A DNA stretch of 48,823 nt from an uncultured Acetatifactor sp. GTDB lineage: Bacteria > Bacillota > Clostridia > Lachnospirales > Lachnospiraceae. Position 1 is the stretch's first letter, and every line of letters begins with the position of its first letter. Made by a program: the position numbers and the translations under genes. Positions 39,696 through 47,899 of the stretch are shown piece by piece. A model generated the notes under the pieces. It was not told where the DNA came from and made no database searches. It was given only the letters and a program-made list of their open reading frames with translations. The stretch spans positions 1 through 48,823 of the forward strand of contig CAJTOJ010000029.1 in assembly GCA_910577665.1 (NCBI GenBank), read 5' to 3'.

Positions 39696-41231
39696 ATGGG
39701 AATGAATATCAGACAAGCAAAAGAATACATCAAAAATGCTATCAGTTTATACTTGAAAAAAGACGAATTCGGGGCATATAAAATGTCTGTGGTGCGACAA
39801 CGTCCCATTTTTCTGCTGGGAGCACCAGGGATCGGTAAGACGGCCGTGATGGAGCAGATTGCCCAGGAGATGGGCATCGCCCTGGTGGCCTATTCCATGA
39901 CCCATCATACCAGACAGTCTGCCCTGGGGCTGCCCTTTATCACAGAAAAATCATATGGCCACAGGAAGGTGCATGTGTCAGAGTATACCATGAGTGAGAT
40001 CATTGCCACCATCTATGATACCATGGAAGAGAGCGGGATCCGGGAAGGAATCCTGTTTCTGGATGAGATCAACTGTGTGTCTGAGACACTGGCGCCTTCC
40101 ATGCTCCAGTTTTTGCAGTATAAGGTATTCGGACGCCACAGGGTGCCGGACGGGTGGGTGATCGTCACGGCCGGGAACCCGCCGGAGTACAATAAGTCTG
40201 TACGGGAATTTGATGTAGTGACTATGGACCGGCTGAAAGTGATGGAAGTGGAGCCAGACTATGCTGTCTGGAAAGTATATGCCGGGGAACGCCGGATCCA
40301 CACTGCTATACTGAATTACCTGGATCTGAAAAAGGATCATTTTTACTGTATAGAGATGACAGTCCGTGGGCGCAGCTATGTGACGGCCAGGGGCTGGGAG
40401 GATCTGTCGGAAATGCTCTACCTGTATGAGGAGGCGAATTTACAGGTGGAGGAGATCCTGGTGGGCCAGTATATCCGAAACGAGAAGGTGGCAAGGGAAT
40501 TTACGGCTTACTATGACTTATACCAGAAATACCGTAAAGATTACTGCATTGAGGACATTCTAAGAGGCGCACCTTCCCCCCAGGCCATCGCCAGGGTAAA
40601 GGAGGCAGCATTTGATGAACGTCTGTCGCTGCTGGGGATGCTGCTGGACCGGGTGATGGCAGATATGCGGGAGGTCATGGAACAGGCGGCATACTTGAAA
40701 GACCTGAAGCTTCTTCTACAGGGAACCGGGAAGGCTGTGGAGGCAATGGCTGATAAGATGCGTCTGGAGCCTTTGCTGGAATTGTTGGAACAGCAGGCGG
40801 CAGGACGTGGAAAGTTGCTGGAAAACCTGCGCAGTGCCAATACGCTTTCGGAGGAAGATGGCAGGAAACTCCGCCGGGTGATCCGTTTTCTGGAAGAGAC
40901 CCGAAAGGAATTGTATGGAGGAGACACAGCAACAGCCGCCCAGGGATATGCCTGCTTGAAAGAGAAGTATACAGGGCTTGTGAAGCGGATGAAAGAAGAG
41001 ACCAGGCAGGTGCAGGAGGAACTGCATGCGTTGTTTGTCTTTGCAGAAGAGGCTTTTGCCCAGGGTAACGAGATGCTGGTGCTGGTGACGGAGCTGACGG
41101 TGAACAATACAAGTGCCCGGTTTATTGCTGCTTTTGGAAGTGAGGATTATGGGCGGCACAACCAGGAACTGATGCTCAGTGAGCGGAGGGATGAGATCCT
41201 GGCTCAGATGGAAGGGCTGGAATGGGAATGA
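39696..41231 (+). CDS. MoxR-type AAA+ ATPase
   Basis: 511 residues. The N-terminal AAA+ module has Walker A GAPGIGKT (42-49), Walker B ILFLDE (Asp123, Glu124), sensor-1 TAGNPPEYN (Asn161) and TMDRL, with the MoxR-like phrase LGLPFITE. From about residue 270 it is an all-helical, charged extension of unknown fold. MoxR ATPases act with VWA partners; this one lies between a VWA protein and an LRR protein in one transcription unit. The start at ATG 39696 (MGMNIRQ) or 39702 follows GGGGG. Confidence 0.85.
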   Translation: MGMNIRQAKEYIKNAISLYLKKDEFGAYKMSVVRQRPIFLLGAPGIGKTAVMEQIAQEMGIALVAYSMTHHTRQSALGLPFITEKSYGHRKVHVSEYTMSEIIATIYDTMEESGIREGILFLDEINCVSETLAPSMLQFLQYKVFGRHRVPDGWVIVTAGNPPEYNKSVREFDVVTMDRLKVMEVEPDYAVWKVYAGERRIHTAILNYLDLKKDHFYCIEMTVRGRSYVTARGWEDLSEMLYLYEEANLQVEEILVGQYIRNEKVAREFTAYYDLYQKYRKDYCIEDILRGAPSPQAIARVKEAAFDERLSLLGMLLDRVMADMREVMEQAAYLKDLKLLLQGTGKAVEAMADKMRLEPLLELLEQQAAGRGKLLENLRSANTLSEEDGRKLRRVIRFLEETRKELYGGDTATAAQGYACLKEKYTGLVKRMKEETRQVQEELHALFVFAEEAFAQGNEMLVLVTELTVNNTSARFIAAFGSEDYGRHNQELMLSERRDEILAQMEGLEWE

Positions 41232-41269
41232 GTTGTCCATAAAAATCCAGTGCGGAAGGGAGAATATAG

Positions 41270-42286
41270 GTGCAGGAGAGGGAATATACACTGGCTGACG
41301 GCAGGTTGTACTATAAAATCACACAGGGCAACAGGGAAGGTGCAGGGCAGGCCATCTGTATTACCCGTTTCCAGGGGCAGGCAGGAGAGGTGATGCTACC
41401 TGCCCGGATGGAAGGGCTTCCCGTGACCACAGTCGGGAAGAAGGCTTTCCTTAGCAGGAAAAGCCTGTACAGGGTGATACTGCCGGATACCCTGGAGGAA
41501 GTGGAGGACTGGGCCTTTGCCTATTGCAGCGGTTTAAAGAGTGTGGAATTTCCCAGAAGGCGGATTCGGTTCGGCAGATCCGTCTTTTTGGAGTGTACTG
41601 GTCTGGAGCGGATTGGGACAGGGGCATATGGTAACACGCAGGAGGGGGTGGGGGGAGCCTGGCAGTTGCACAGTGCAGCGGGGCAGGCATACAGCCAGCA
41701 GGAAACAGAAGCCATGCAGCAGACGCCGGGGGATAGTTCCAGGCTGCTGGCAGCGGCTGTGACCATGCTGGATGCCCCTTATCTGCTGGACACAATGGAA
41801 GCCGGCACATCGCAGTGGCTGGCAAAATGGGATGCAAAACTGATACAGGTTATGCTTACCCCTGACCAAGAGGGCTATTCCAGACAGGTACTCTGTGGGG
41901 AGGAGGATTATGGCAGTACAGACTTGAAGGCCTACATGAGCGGCAGGAGGAAGGAAAAAGTGCGGCTGTGCTATCTGCGCCTGCTGTATCCCCATGGGCT
42001 TTCAAGGGAGCTTCAAAGGGAACTGGAAGCCTATCTATGTGCACACACCAAAGGAAGGGAATCCCAGGAGAGCTGGCAGGTGCTGCTTGGAGAGCATGGC
42101 ATGGAGCGTGAGTACTACCGTCTGTTTGCCGGACTGGGCTGTGTGAATGCCGGGAATCTGGGGGATATCCTGGAGGACATAGGAGAGGCCTGCCCGGAGA
42201 TGAAGGCATATTTCCTCACATGGAAAGGGAAAAAACAGGAAAACCAGGCGGAACTGTCGGATTTTTTCGCGGATTTTGAGCTGTAA
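41270..42286 (+). CDS. Leucine-rich-repeat protein (BspA/LRR_5 type)
   Basis: 338 residues. The N-terminal third has three to four BspA-like LRR units (GKKAFLSRKSLYRVILPDTL, EEVEDWAFAYCSGLKSVEFP, FGRSVFLECTGLERIGTGAY). The rest is an unrecognised domain of alternating charged helices. No signal peptide is present, unlike most BspA-type surface proteins, so it probably acts inside the cell, perhaps as a recognition subunit for the VWA/MoxR pair upstream. The start is GTG 41270 with GGAAGGGAG upstream; the gap to the ATPase gene is 38 bases. Confidence 0.75.
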   Translation: MQEREYTLADGRLYYKITQGNREGAGQAICITRFQGQAGEVMLPARMEGLPVTTVGKKAFLSRKSLYRVILPDTLEEVEDWAFAYCSGLKSVEFPRRRIRFGRSVFLECTGLERIGTGAYGNTQEGVGGAWQLHSAAGQAYSQQETEAMQQTPGDSSRLLAAAVTMLDAPYLLDTMEAGTSQWLAKWDAKLIQVMLTPDQEGYSRQVLCGEEDYGSTDLKAYMSGRRKEKVRLCYLRLLYPHGLSRELQRELEAYLCAHTKGRESQESWQVLLGEHGMEREYYRLFAGLGCVNAGNLGDILEDIGEACPEMKAYFLTWKGKKQENQAELSDFFADFEL

Positions 42287-42326
42287 GGGGACCAGATATG
42301 CTTTTTTTGCCGGAAGTTGTCAGATG

Positions 42327-42389
42327 AACAAAAAAAATTTTAAAAAAATTAACAAAAAACTACTATTTTCCTTCCGGTTGATGTATAAT
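42327..42389 (+). promoter_or_regulatory. glgC promoter with A/T-rich upstream element
   Basis: A perfect -10 TATAAT (42384-42389) lies about 35 bases before the glgC start. The -35 position (TACTAT, 42361-42366) is poor. A long A/T-rich tract (42327-42360), resembling an UP element, may compensate. Confidence 0.5.
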
Positions 42390-42424
42390 TTTACCATAGG
42401 ACAAAAACTAGGAGGGATAGTGTT

Positions 42425-43633
42425 ATGGCAAAAGAAATGATTGCAATGCTTCTTGCCGGTGGACAAGGCTCACGCCTGTATGCTTTGACAGAGAAGCTTG
42501 CAAAACCAGCAGTTCCTTTTGGCGGGAAATACCGTATCATCGACTTTCCGCTGTCTAACTGCGTCAATTCCGGGATTGATACAGTGGGAATCCTGACACA
42601 GTATCAGCCACTGGTACTGAATGAGTATATAGGAAATGGCCAGCCCTGGGATCTGGACCGGCTTTATGGAGGTGTCCATGTATTACCTCCTTACCAGAAG
42701 GCCAGCGGGTCAGACTGGTACAAGGGCACAGCCAATGCCATTTACCAGAATATTTCCTTTATTGAGCGGTATAATCCCCAGTATGTGATCATTCTGTCAG
42801 GGGATCAGATCTGCAAGCAGGACTATAGTGACTTCCTGCGGTTCCACAAGGAGAAGGGGGCAGAGTTCAGCGTGGCTGTCATGGAGGTGCCCTGGGAGGA
42901 AGCTTCCCGCTTTGGTTTGATGGTGGCAGATGCAGATGACAGGATTACGGAGTTTCAGGAGAAGCCCAAGAATCCGAAGTCGAACCTGGCATCCATGGGA
43001 ATCTATATCTTCAACTGGGACATCCTCAAGAAATATCTGGAGGAGGATGAGGCAGATCCCGATTCTGAGAATGACTTTGGCAACAACATTATTCCCAACC
43101 TGCTGAAGGACAACCGGAAAATGTATGCCTACCATTTTGACGGCTACTGGAAGGATGTGGGAACCATCTCTTCCCTGTGGGAAGCCAATATGGAGGTACT
43201 GGATCCTGAACATAGCGGCATCAACCTGTTCGATGAGGACTGGAAGATCTACAGCCGCAACAGTGGTATGACAGGACATAAGATCTGTGACGGTGCCGTG
43301 GTGGAGAACGCCATGATTACAGACGGCTGCCGAATCAAGGGAACGGTTAGGCATTCCATCCTGTTCGCTGGTGTCCGTGTGGAGAAGGGTGCCGTGGTGG
43401 AAGATGCCGTGGTGATGGGCGGCACAGTGATCAAGGCCGGTGCCGTGGTACAGCATTGTATTGTGGCAGAAAATGTGACCATCGGGGAAAACGCGGTGGT
43501 AGGTGCCATGCCCACAGAGGAGGAGAACGGAGTTGCAACCATCGGTGCCGGGGTTGTGGTAGGCGACAATGCCAAGATCGGACCCAGGGCCATGGTGAAG
43601 AATAATGTAGAAGGTGGTGAAGAACAATGTTAG
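42425..43633 (+). CDS. glgC: Glucose-1-phosphate adenylyltransferase
   Basis: Makes ADP-glucose for glycogen synthesis. The 402 residues show the nucleotide loop LLAGGQGSRL, KLAKPAVPFGGKYRIIDFPL, GTANAIYQN, the glucose-1-P region FQEKPKNPKS and a C-terminal left-handed beta-helix of hexapeptide repeats. The start has AGGAGGG upstream. It overlaps glgD by seven bases, and the two subunits are expected to form a mixed tetramer. Confidence 0.95.
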   Translation: MAKEMIAMLLAGGQGSRLYALTEKLAKPAVPFGGKYRIIDFPLSNCVNSGIDTVGILTQYQPLVLNEYIGNGQPWDLDRLYGGVHVLPPYQKASGSDWYKGTANAIYQNISFIERYNPQYVIILSGDQICKQDYSDFLRFHKEKGAEFSVAVMEVPWEEASRFGLMVADADDRITEFQEKPKNPKSNLASMGIYIFNWDILKKYLEEDEADPDSENDFGNNIIPNLLKDNRKMYAYHFDGYWKDVGTISSLWEANMEVLDPEHSGINLFDEDWKIYSRNSGMTGHKICDGAVVENAMITDGCRIKGTVRHSILFAGVRVEKGAVVEDAVVMGGTVIKAGAVVQHCIVAENVTIGENAVVGAMPTEEENGVATIGAGVVVGDNAKIGPRAMVKNNVEGGEEQC

Positions 43634-44769
43634 ATTCCAATACAAGTGCCTTGGGAATTATTTTCCCTAACAGCTATGATGCGTTGGTTCCTGAGCTGGT
43701 CAATGTGCGTCTGATGGCATCCATTCCCTTTGCCAGCCGTTATCGCCTGATTGATTTTATTCTGTCCAGTATGAGCCACTGTGATATAGACAACATTTCC
43801 GTGATGGTCAATAACAATTACCATTCCCTTATGGATCATCTGGGATCTGGACGTGAGTGGGATCTTGTCCGCAAGAATGGGGGCTTGAGCATTTTCCCTC
43901 CTTTTGCAGAGAAATCGTCCAAGCCCTATACAGGCCGTGTAGGCGCTCTGGCCAGTATTCTGGAGAATCTGCGTGACCAGAAGGAAAAGTATGTGATTAT
44001 AACAGATACCAACCTGGTGGTCAATTTTGACTTTAATGCCATGATCCAGTCCCACATTGAGACAGGAGCGGATGTGACTGTGGCTTACAACGAACAGGAA
44101 CTGCCGGAGAGCTTCTTGAATTCCCAGTCCAATGACAATGGATACTATTATACCTTTGGCATTGAGGATGGCAGAGTGAAAAAGATCTATGTGAACCTCA
44201 AGGAATCCGGGGTGAAGAACTGTTCCATGAACATTTTCCTGGTGGAACGTGAACTGCTGATAGACTTGATCAATACAGCTTTCGTGCGCGGCCAGGAATA
44301 TTTTGAGCGGGATGTACTGCTTCCCCAGTTGAACAAATTAAATGTGCAGGCTTACAAATATGAGGGCTATGTGGCAAGGATCTGCGACATGAAGAGCTAT
44401 TTCGATGAGAATATGCGACTTCTGGATGACTATAACCTGGATGCCTTATTCTCTGGTGCTCCTATCTATACCAAGATCAGGGATGACAATCCTACCCGGT
44501 ATGTGGATGGTGCCAAGGTGAATAATGTGATGGTGGCGGATGGTTGTGTCATTGAAGGCGAAGTGGAGAACAGTATCCTGTTCCGTGGCGTGAGGATTGC
44601 CAAGGGTGCCAAGGTGAAAAACTGTGTGCTGATGCAGGATACAGTGGTAGGGGCTGGCAGTTCCATTGAATACATGATCACAGATAAGAACGTGGTTATC
44701 TCCCCGGGCAAGGAGATGAAGGGTACGGACACTTTCCCTGTTTATATCGGTAAGGATCAGAAGGTATAA
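43627..44769 (+). CDS. glgD: Glycogen biosynthesis subunit GlgD
   Basis: A GlgC paralogue of 380 residues that modulates GlgC in many Firmicutes. It keeps the overall fold (RYRLIDFILSSMSHCDIDN, and hexapeptide repeats such as GVRIAKGAKVKNCVLMQDTV). It lacks the AGGxGxRL loop: the N-terminus reads ALGIIFPNSYDALVPEL, so it is probably not catalytic by itself. No glgA or glgB is in the window. Confidence 0.92.
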   Translation: MLDSNTSALGIIFPNSYDALVPELVNVRLMASIPFASRYRLIDFILSSMSHCDIDNISVMVNNNYHSLMDHLGSGREWDLVRKNGGLSIFPPFAEKSSKPYTGRVGALASILENLRDQKEKYVIITDTNLVVNFDFNAMIQSHIETGADVTVAYNEQELPESFLNSQSNDNGYYYTFGIEDGRVKKIYVNLKESGVKNCSMNIFLVERELLIDLINTAFVRGQEYFERDVLLPQLNKLNVQAYKYEGYVARICDMKSYFDENMRLLDDYNLDALFSGAPIYTKIRDDNPTRYVDGAKVNNVMVADGCVIEGEVENSILFRGVRIAKGAKVKNCVLMQDTVVGAGSSIEYMITDKNVVISPGKEMKGTDTFPVYIGKDQKV

Positions 44770-44785
44770 AGACTGGTGCTGCCGG

Positions 44786-44936
44786 ATTGATTCCCGCGGG
44801 CAATGAGCCAGGCGGATGTGTCAGCATCCATTTGGCTCTTGCCGCGAGGGGTGCGTAGTGCTGGCGGTGCATGACCAGCACCGAGCGAAGCGGAGAGAAG
44901 ACTACATATCCCGCTGCTTGCAGCTAGGTTGTTGAC
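44786..44936 (+). repeat. Repeat family A, copy after glgD (modules 2 and 3)
   Basis: Opens ATTGATTCCCGCGGGCAATG, has GGATGTGTCAGCATCC. It then has a private GTGCTGGCGGTGCATGACCA hairpin segment and closes with CCCGCTGCTTGCAGC and GGTTGTTGAC. It separates glgD from the terminator at 44951. Confidence 0.75.
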
Positions 44937-44950
44937 TCTGTGTCAATGGC

Positions 44951-44989
44951 AAAAAGGGCGATTCCCTTTGATGGGAAACGTCCTTTTTG
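44951..44989 (+). terminator. Terminator after glgC-glgD
   Basis: A 16-position stem (44951-44966 with 44973-44988) beginning AAAAAGGG and closing CCTTTTT, with one wobble and one mismatch and a 6-base loop. It is 180 bases after glgD, so the transcript would include the family A repeat. Confidence 0.75.
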
Positions 44990-45187
44990 CTGGGAACGGA
45001 GTGGACGGCAATACCAGATAACATATCGACATATTTTCCCAACATATACGTATGGCAGAAATGGGAAATATCCTGTATTCTGTAAGAGAGCAGACAACAA
45101 ATATCGTGTAAGGCGGGTGCCGTGCCATGGTGTGTTTCACATACAGGTAAGATTCCTGGTGGACTGTAACAGGGAATGCAACATAGG

Positions 45188-45213
45188 ACGCCGCCAAAGC
45201 GGGCAGGGAGGTG
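45188..45213 (+). repeat. Repeat family A, hairpin-SD module in front of galE
   Basis: CCGCCAAAGCGGG (45191-45203) followed by CAGGGAGGTG, the ribosome site of galE. The preceding stretch 44990-45187 is open in the galE frame but shows no domain or ribosome site and is treated as leader. Confidence 0.6.
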
Positions 45214-45218
45214 CGATG

Positions 45219-46235
45219 ATGAAAATATTGGTAACAGGCGGAGCCGGGTTCATCGGTAGCCATACGGTAGTGGAATTACAGCAGGCAGGTTACGATGTGG
45301 TGGTGGTGGATAACCTGTGCAATGCCAGTGAGAAATCCCTGGAGCGGGTGGAAGCCCTCACAGGGAAAAAGGTTTCTTTCTACAAGGCGGATATTCTGGA
45401 CAGAAAAGCCCTGGAAGAGATCTTTGCCAGGGAAGGAGTGGATGCCGTGATTCATTTTGCAGGATTGAAGGCTGTGGGTGAATCGGTTAGGAAACCCTGG
45501 GAATATTATGAGAACAACATTGCAGGCACATTGACCCTGGTAGATGTGATGCGCAAGGCGGGTGTTAAGAATATCATATTCTCTTCCAGCGCAACCGTGT
45601 ACGGCAATCCGGCGTTTATTCCCATTACAGAGGAATGTCCCAAGGGACGGTGTACGAATCCTTATGGCTGGACCAAGTCCATGCTGGAACAGATCCTCTC
45701 GGATATCCAGAAGGCGGATCCGGAATGGAATGTGATCCTTCTGCGCTATTTCAACCCCATCGGAGCGCACCAGAGCGGTACCATGGGAGAGAATCCCAAT
45801 GGTATTCCCAACAACCTTATGCCTTACATCACCCAGGTGGCAGTGGGAAAGCTCAGTGAGCTGGGGGTATTTGGAAATGATTATGATACCCATGACGGCA
45901 CAGGCGTAAGGGACTATATCCATGTGGTAGACCTGGCCCTGGGCCATGTGAAAGCGCTGAAGAAGATTGAAGAGAAAGCAGGGCTGAAGATATATAACCT
46001 GGGTACAGGTACGGGCTACAGCGTGCTGGATATTGTGAAAAATTTCGAGGAAGCTAACGGGGTGAAAATCCCCTACGTGATCAGACCAAGGCGGGAAGGG
46101 GATATTGCCACCTGTTATGCAGATGCAAGTCTGGCTAAGGAGGAACTTGGCTGGGAAGCACAATACGGGATCAAGGAGATGTGTGCGGATTCCTGGAGAT
46201 GGCAGAAGAATAACCCCAATGGGTACGATGACTGA
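45219..46235 (+). CDS. galE: UDP-glucose 4-epimerase
   Basis: Interconverts UDP-galactose and UDP-glucose. The 338 residues show the NAD loop VTGGAGFIGSHTVVEL, FAGLKAVGES, SSSATVYG, the catalytic YGWTK (Tyr-x-x-x-Lys), LRYFNPIGAH and the NLGTGTGYSVLD region. The start is ATG 45219 seven bases after GGAGG; ATG 45216 is also possible. It would handle galactose released by the GH35 enzyme, but is far from it and next to glycogen genes. Confidence 0.95.
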   Translation: MKILVTGGAGFIGSHTVVELQQAGYDVVVVDNLCNASEKSLERVEALTGKKVSFYKADILDRKALEEIFAREGVDAVIHFAGLKAVGESVRKPWEYYENNIAGTLTLVDVMRKAGVKNIIFSSSATVYGNPAFIPITEECPKGRCTNPYGWTKSMLEQILSDIQKADPEWNVILLRYFNPIGAHQSGTMGENPNGIPNNLMPYITQVAVGKLSELGVFGNDYDTHDGTGVRDYIHVVDLALGHVKALKKIEEKAGLKIYNLGTGTGYSVLDIVKNFEEANGVKIPYVIRPRREGDIATCYADASLAKEELGWEAQYGIKEMCADSWRWQKNNPNGYDD

Positions 46236-46299
46236 ACTACAAGACACAAGCCAGGACTGCAAAGTAAAGTATCAGAATGACAGTATCCTAAGATATTCT

Positions 46300-46333
46300 G
46301 CCCTAAGAAAACAGGTGCCCTAAGAAAACAGGT
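46300..46333. repeat. Exact 17-bp tandem duplication
   Basis: GCCCTAAGAAAACAGGT occurs twice in a row (46300-46316, 46317-46333). The second copy forms part of the left arm of the terminator at 46325-46383, so the arm sequence has been duplicated. Confidence 0.95.
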
Positions 46334-46383
46334 ATGCTTATCTGCGGTATCATGGTACCGGATAGGAAGCATGCCTGTTTTTT
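46325..46383. terminator. Terminator between galE and the hemolysin-III gene
   Basis: A 15-bp outer stem with one G-T pair (46325-46339 with 46367-46381; arms AAAACAGGTATGCTT and AAGCATGCCTGTTTT) encloses a CGGTA/TACCG inner hairpin and is followed by T6. It serves galE and, with TTTTCTT on the other strand, possibly the convergent gene. Confidence 0.85.
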
Positions 46384-46465
46384 AGGACAGAAAGCACGGA
46401 AAATGTATGGGCAGATGCCGGAAGTGTCATTCTTCGGGCATCGCAAGAATTAAAAAGAACATACC

Positions 46466-47116
46466 TTATGCCACATAAAAGTACATAAAGATGAAATGAC
46501 AGATACTGCCAGCCATCACGAAGAGATGGAACACTTCGTGGGAGCCGAAACCCTTGTGTCTGGAATTGAATATGGGAAGCTTCAAGGCATAGATTATACC
46601 GCCTGCCGTATAGATGATACCACCGGCCAGCAGCCACAGGAAAGCGGCAGTAGGAAGAGTATTCAACAGTTGCCCGAATACCAGCAGACATACCCACCCC
46701 ATGGCAATGTATATGACAGAGGAGAACCACTTGGGACATGTGATCCAGCATGCTTTGATCACCATGCCTGCCAGTGCGATTCCCCAGACCAGGGAGAGGA
46801 GCGTATAGCCCGACTGTCCTCCTAGCACAATCAGGCACACCGGGGTGTAGGAGCCTGCGATCAGTACGAAGATCATCATATGATCCACCTTGCGGAAAAT
46901 GCGCAGCCCTTTTCCAGACAGATTCACCGAGTGATAAGTAGCGCTGGCGCCGTAGAGCAGGACCATGCTGGCCATGAACACAGCCATGGCGGCAAAACTT
47001 TGTCCGCCGGAGGATGTCCCTGCCTTGACTAAAAGTGGTACTGCTGCAAATAAAGCCAACATCATCCCAATGAAATGTGTGATTGCACTTCCAGGTTCCC
47101 TGATTGTGATCTGCAT
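46466..47116 (-). CDS. Hemolysin-III / PAQR-family membrane protein
   Basis: 216 residues with seven predicted membrane helices. Family metal-site residues are visible: SATYHSV (Ser...His), a KVDHMMIF Asp-His pair and HEVFHLFVMAGSICHF near the C-terminus. Members are related to eukaryotic adiponectin receptors and may be membrane hydrolases affecting lipid homeostasis; the haemolysin name is historical. The start has AAGGAGG upstream. The 252-base gap upstream (47117-47368) is A/T-rich with no gene. Confidence 0.9.
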   Translation of the reverse strand: MQITIREPGSAITHFIGMMLALFAAVPLLVKAGTSSGGQSFAAMAVFMASMVLLYGASATYHSVNLSGKGLRIFRKVDHMMIFVLIAGSYTPVCLIVLGGQSGYTLLSLVWGIALAGMVIKACWITCPKWFSSVIYIAMGWVCLLVFGQLLNTLPTAAFLWLLAGGIIYTAGGIIYALKLPIFNSRHKGFGSHEVFHLFVMAGSICHFIFMYFYVA

Positions 47117-47368
47117 ATGAATGCCTCCTTGACTTAATCCATTCTTTTTAATTCAGCATTGCCTTGATCTTGCTGTTCTCTTTTCCTATCTTGCCAGTTT
47201 CCATCTGAACTATGCATTAAAGTTTACAAAACTATATTAAAATATACAAATTCTCATCAAGTAGTTTTAAAAACTATGTTGAAGATAAAATGATCATACA
47301 CCGGTTAATAGAAAAAGTCAATAGCAAAATTGCTGGTCTTTTACAGGCCTTACAGTCGGAAGCTTTTT

Positions 47369-47635
47369 TCAGTCTTCTTCAATTACCTGGATCTCCAGAT
47401 AGTCAAATGGAATGAACTCTATAAAATTGTCCTGTGAAAACCGTACTTTACGGTGACGCTTGAACTCGGAAACAGATTTTTCCAGCCAGATCGGCTTCCC
47501 CAGGTCAAACTGGTAGCATACTTCATCCAGGGCACGAAATACCTTATGGGTGCGTGTGTCCTGGCTGTCGTCAATGATACAGGTGTCCTGCAGTACATGG
47601 TTGTCTTGAAAGGTTCTTGCCCATAATCGAAACAT
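47369..47635 (-). CDS. Small conserved-looking protein of unknown function
   Basis: 88 residues, compact and charged (opening MFRLWARTF, ending DYLEIQVIEED), with no membrane or signal segment. It has a good ribosome site, AAAGGAGTG, eight bases before the ATG. No family is recognised. It is divergent from the alarmone synthetase gene, sharing a 264-base intergenic region. Confidence 0.65.
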   Translation of the reverse strand: MFRLWARTFQDNHVLQDTCIIDDSQDTRTHKVFRALDEVCYQFDLGKPIWLEKSVSEFKRHRKVRFSQDNFIEFIPFDYLEIQVIEED

Positions 47636-47899
47636 GTTTGTGCACTCCTTTGTATTTTGCTTTTCATGGTAAAGGATTTTTTCGGTTTGTGCAAGGGTTA
47701 TTGGTCCGAATATTTTAGGGTCATCAGTTTGAATATTTTATCCCGACCATACATATATATAGAAGGTACGGGTCAAGTAAATATAGGATACGACATTCTA
47801 AAAAAAGGATTAATTTTTGTGGAGAATATACATTTTTACAGTGGCTTATGGTATACTGGGTATAGACTTGCAAGGGGAAGACGGTATAGGGGAGCAGAC

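Noticed and set aside
44940..45218. 92-codon N-terminal extension of galE
   Set aside because: It includes the glg terminator and the repeat hairpin; the NAD-binding loop begins at the ATG 45219 as in normal GalE proteins.
47657..47899. 81-codon N-terminal extension of the alarmone synthetase
   Set aside because: A/T-rich intergenic composition, no ribosome site; small alarmone synthetases begin close to ATG 47900.
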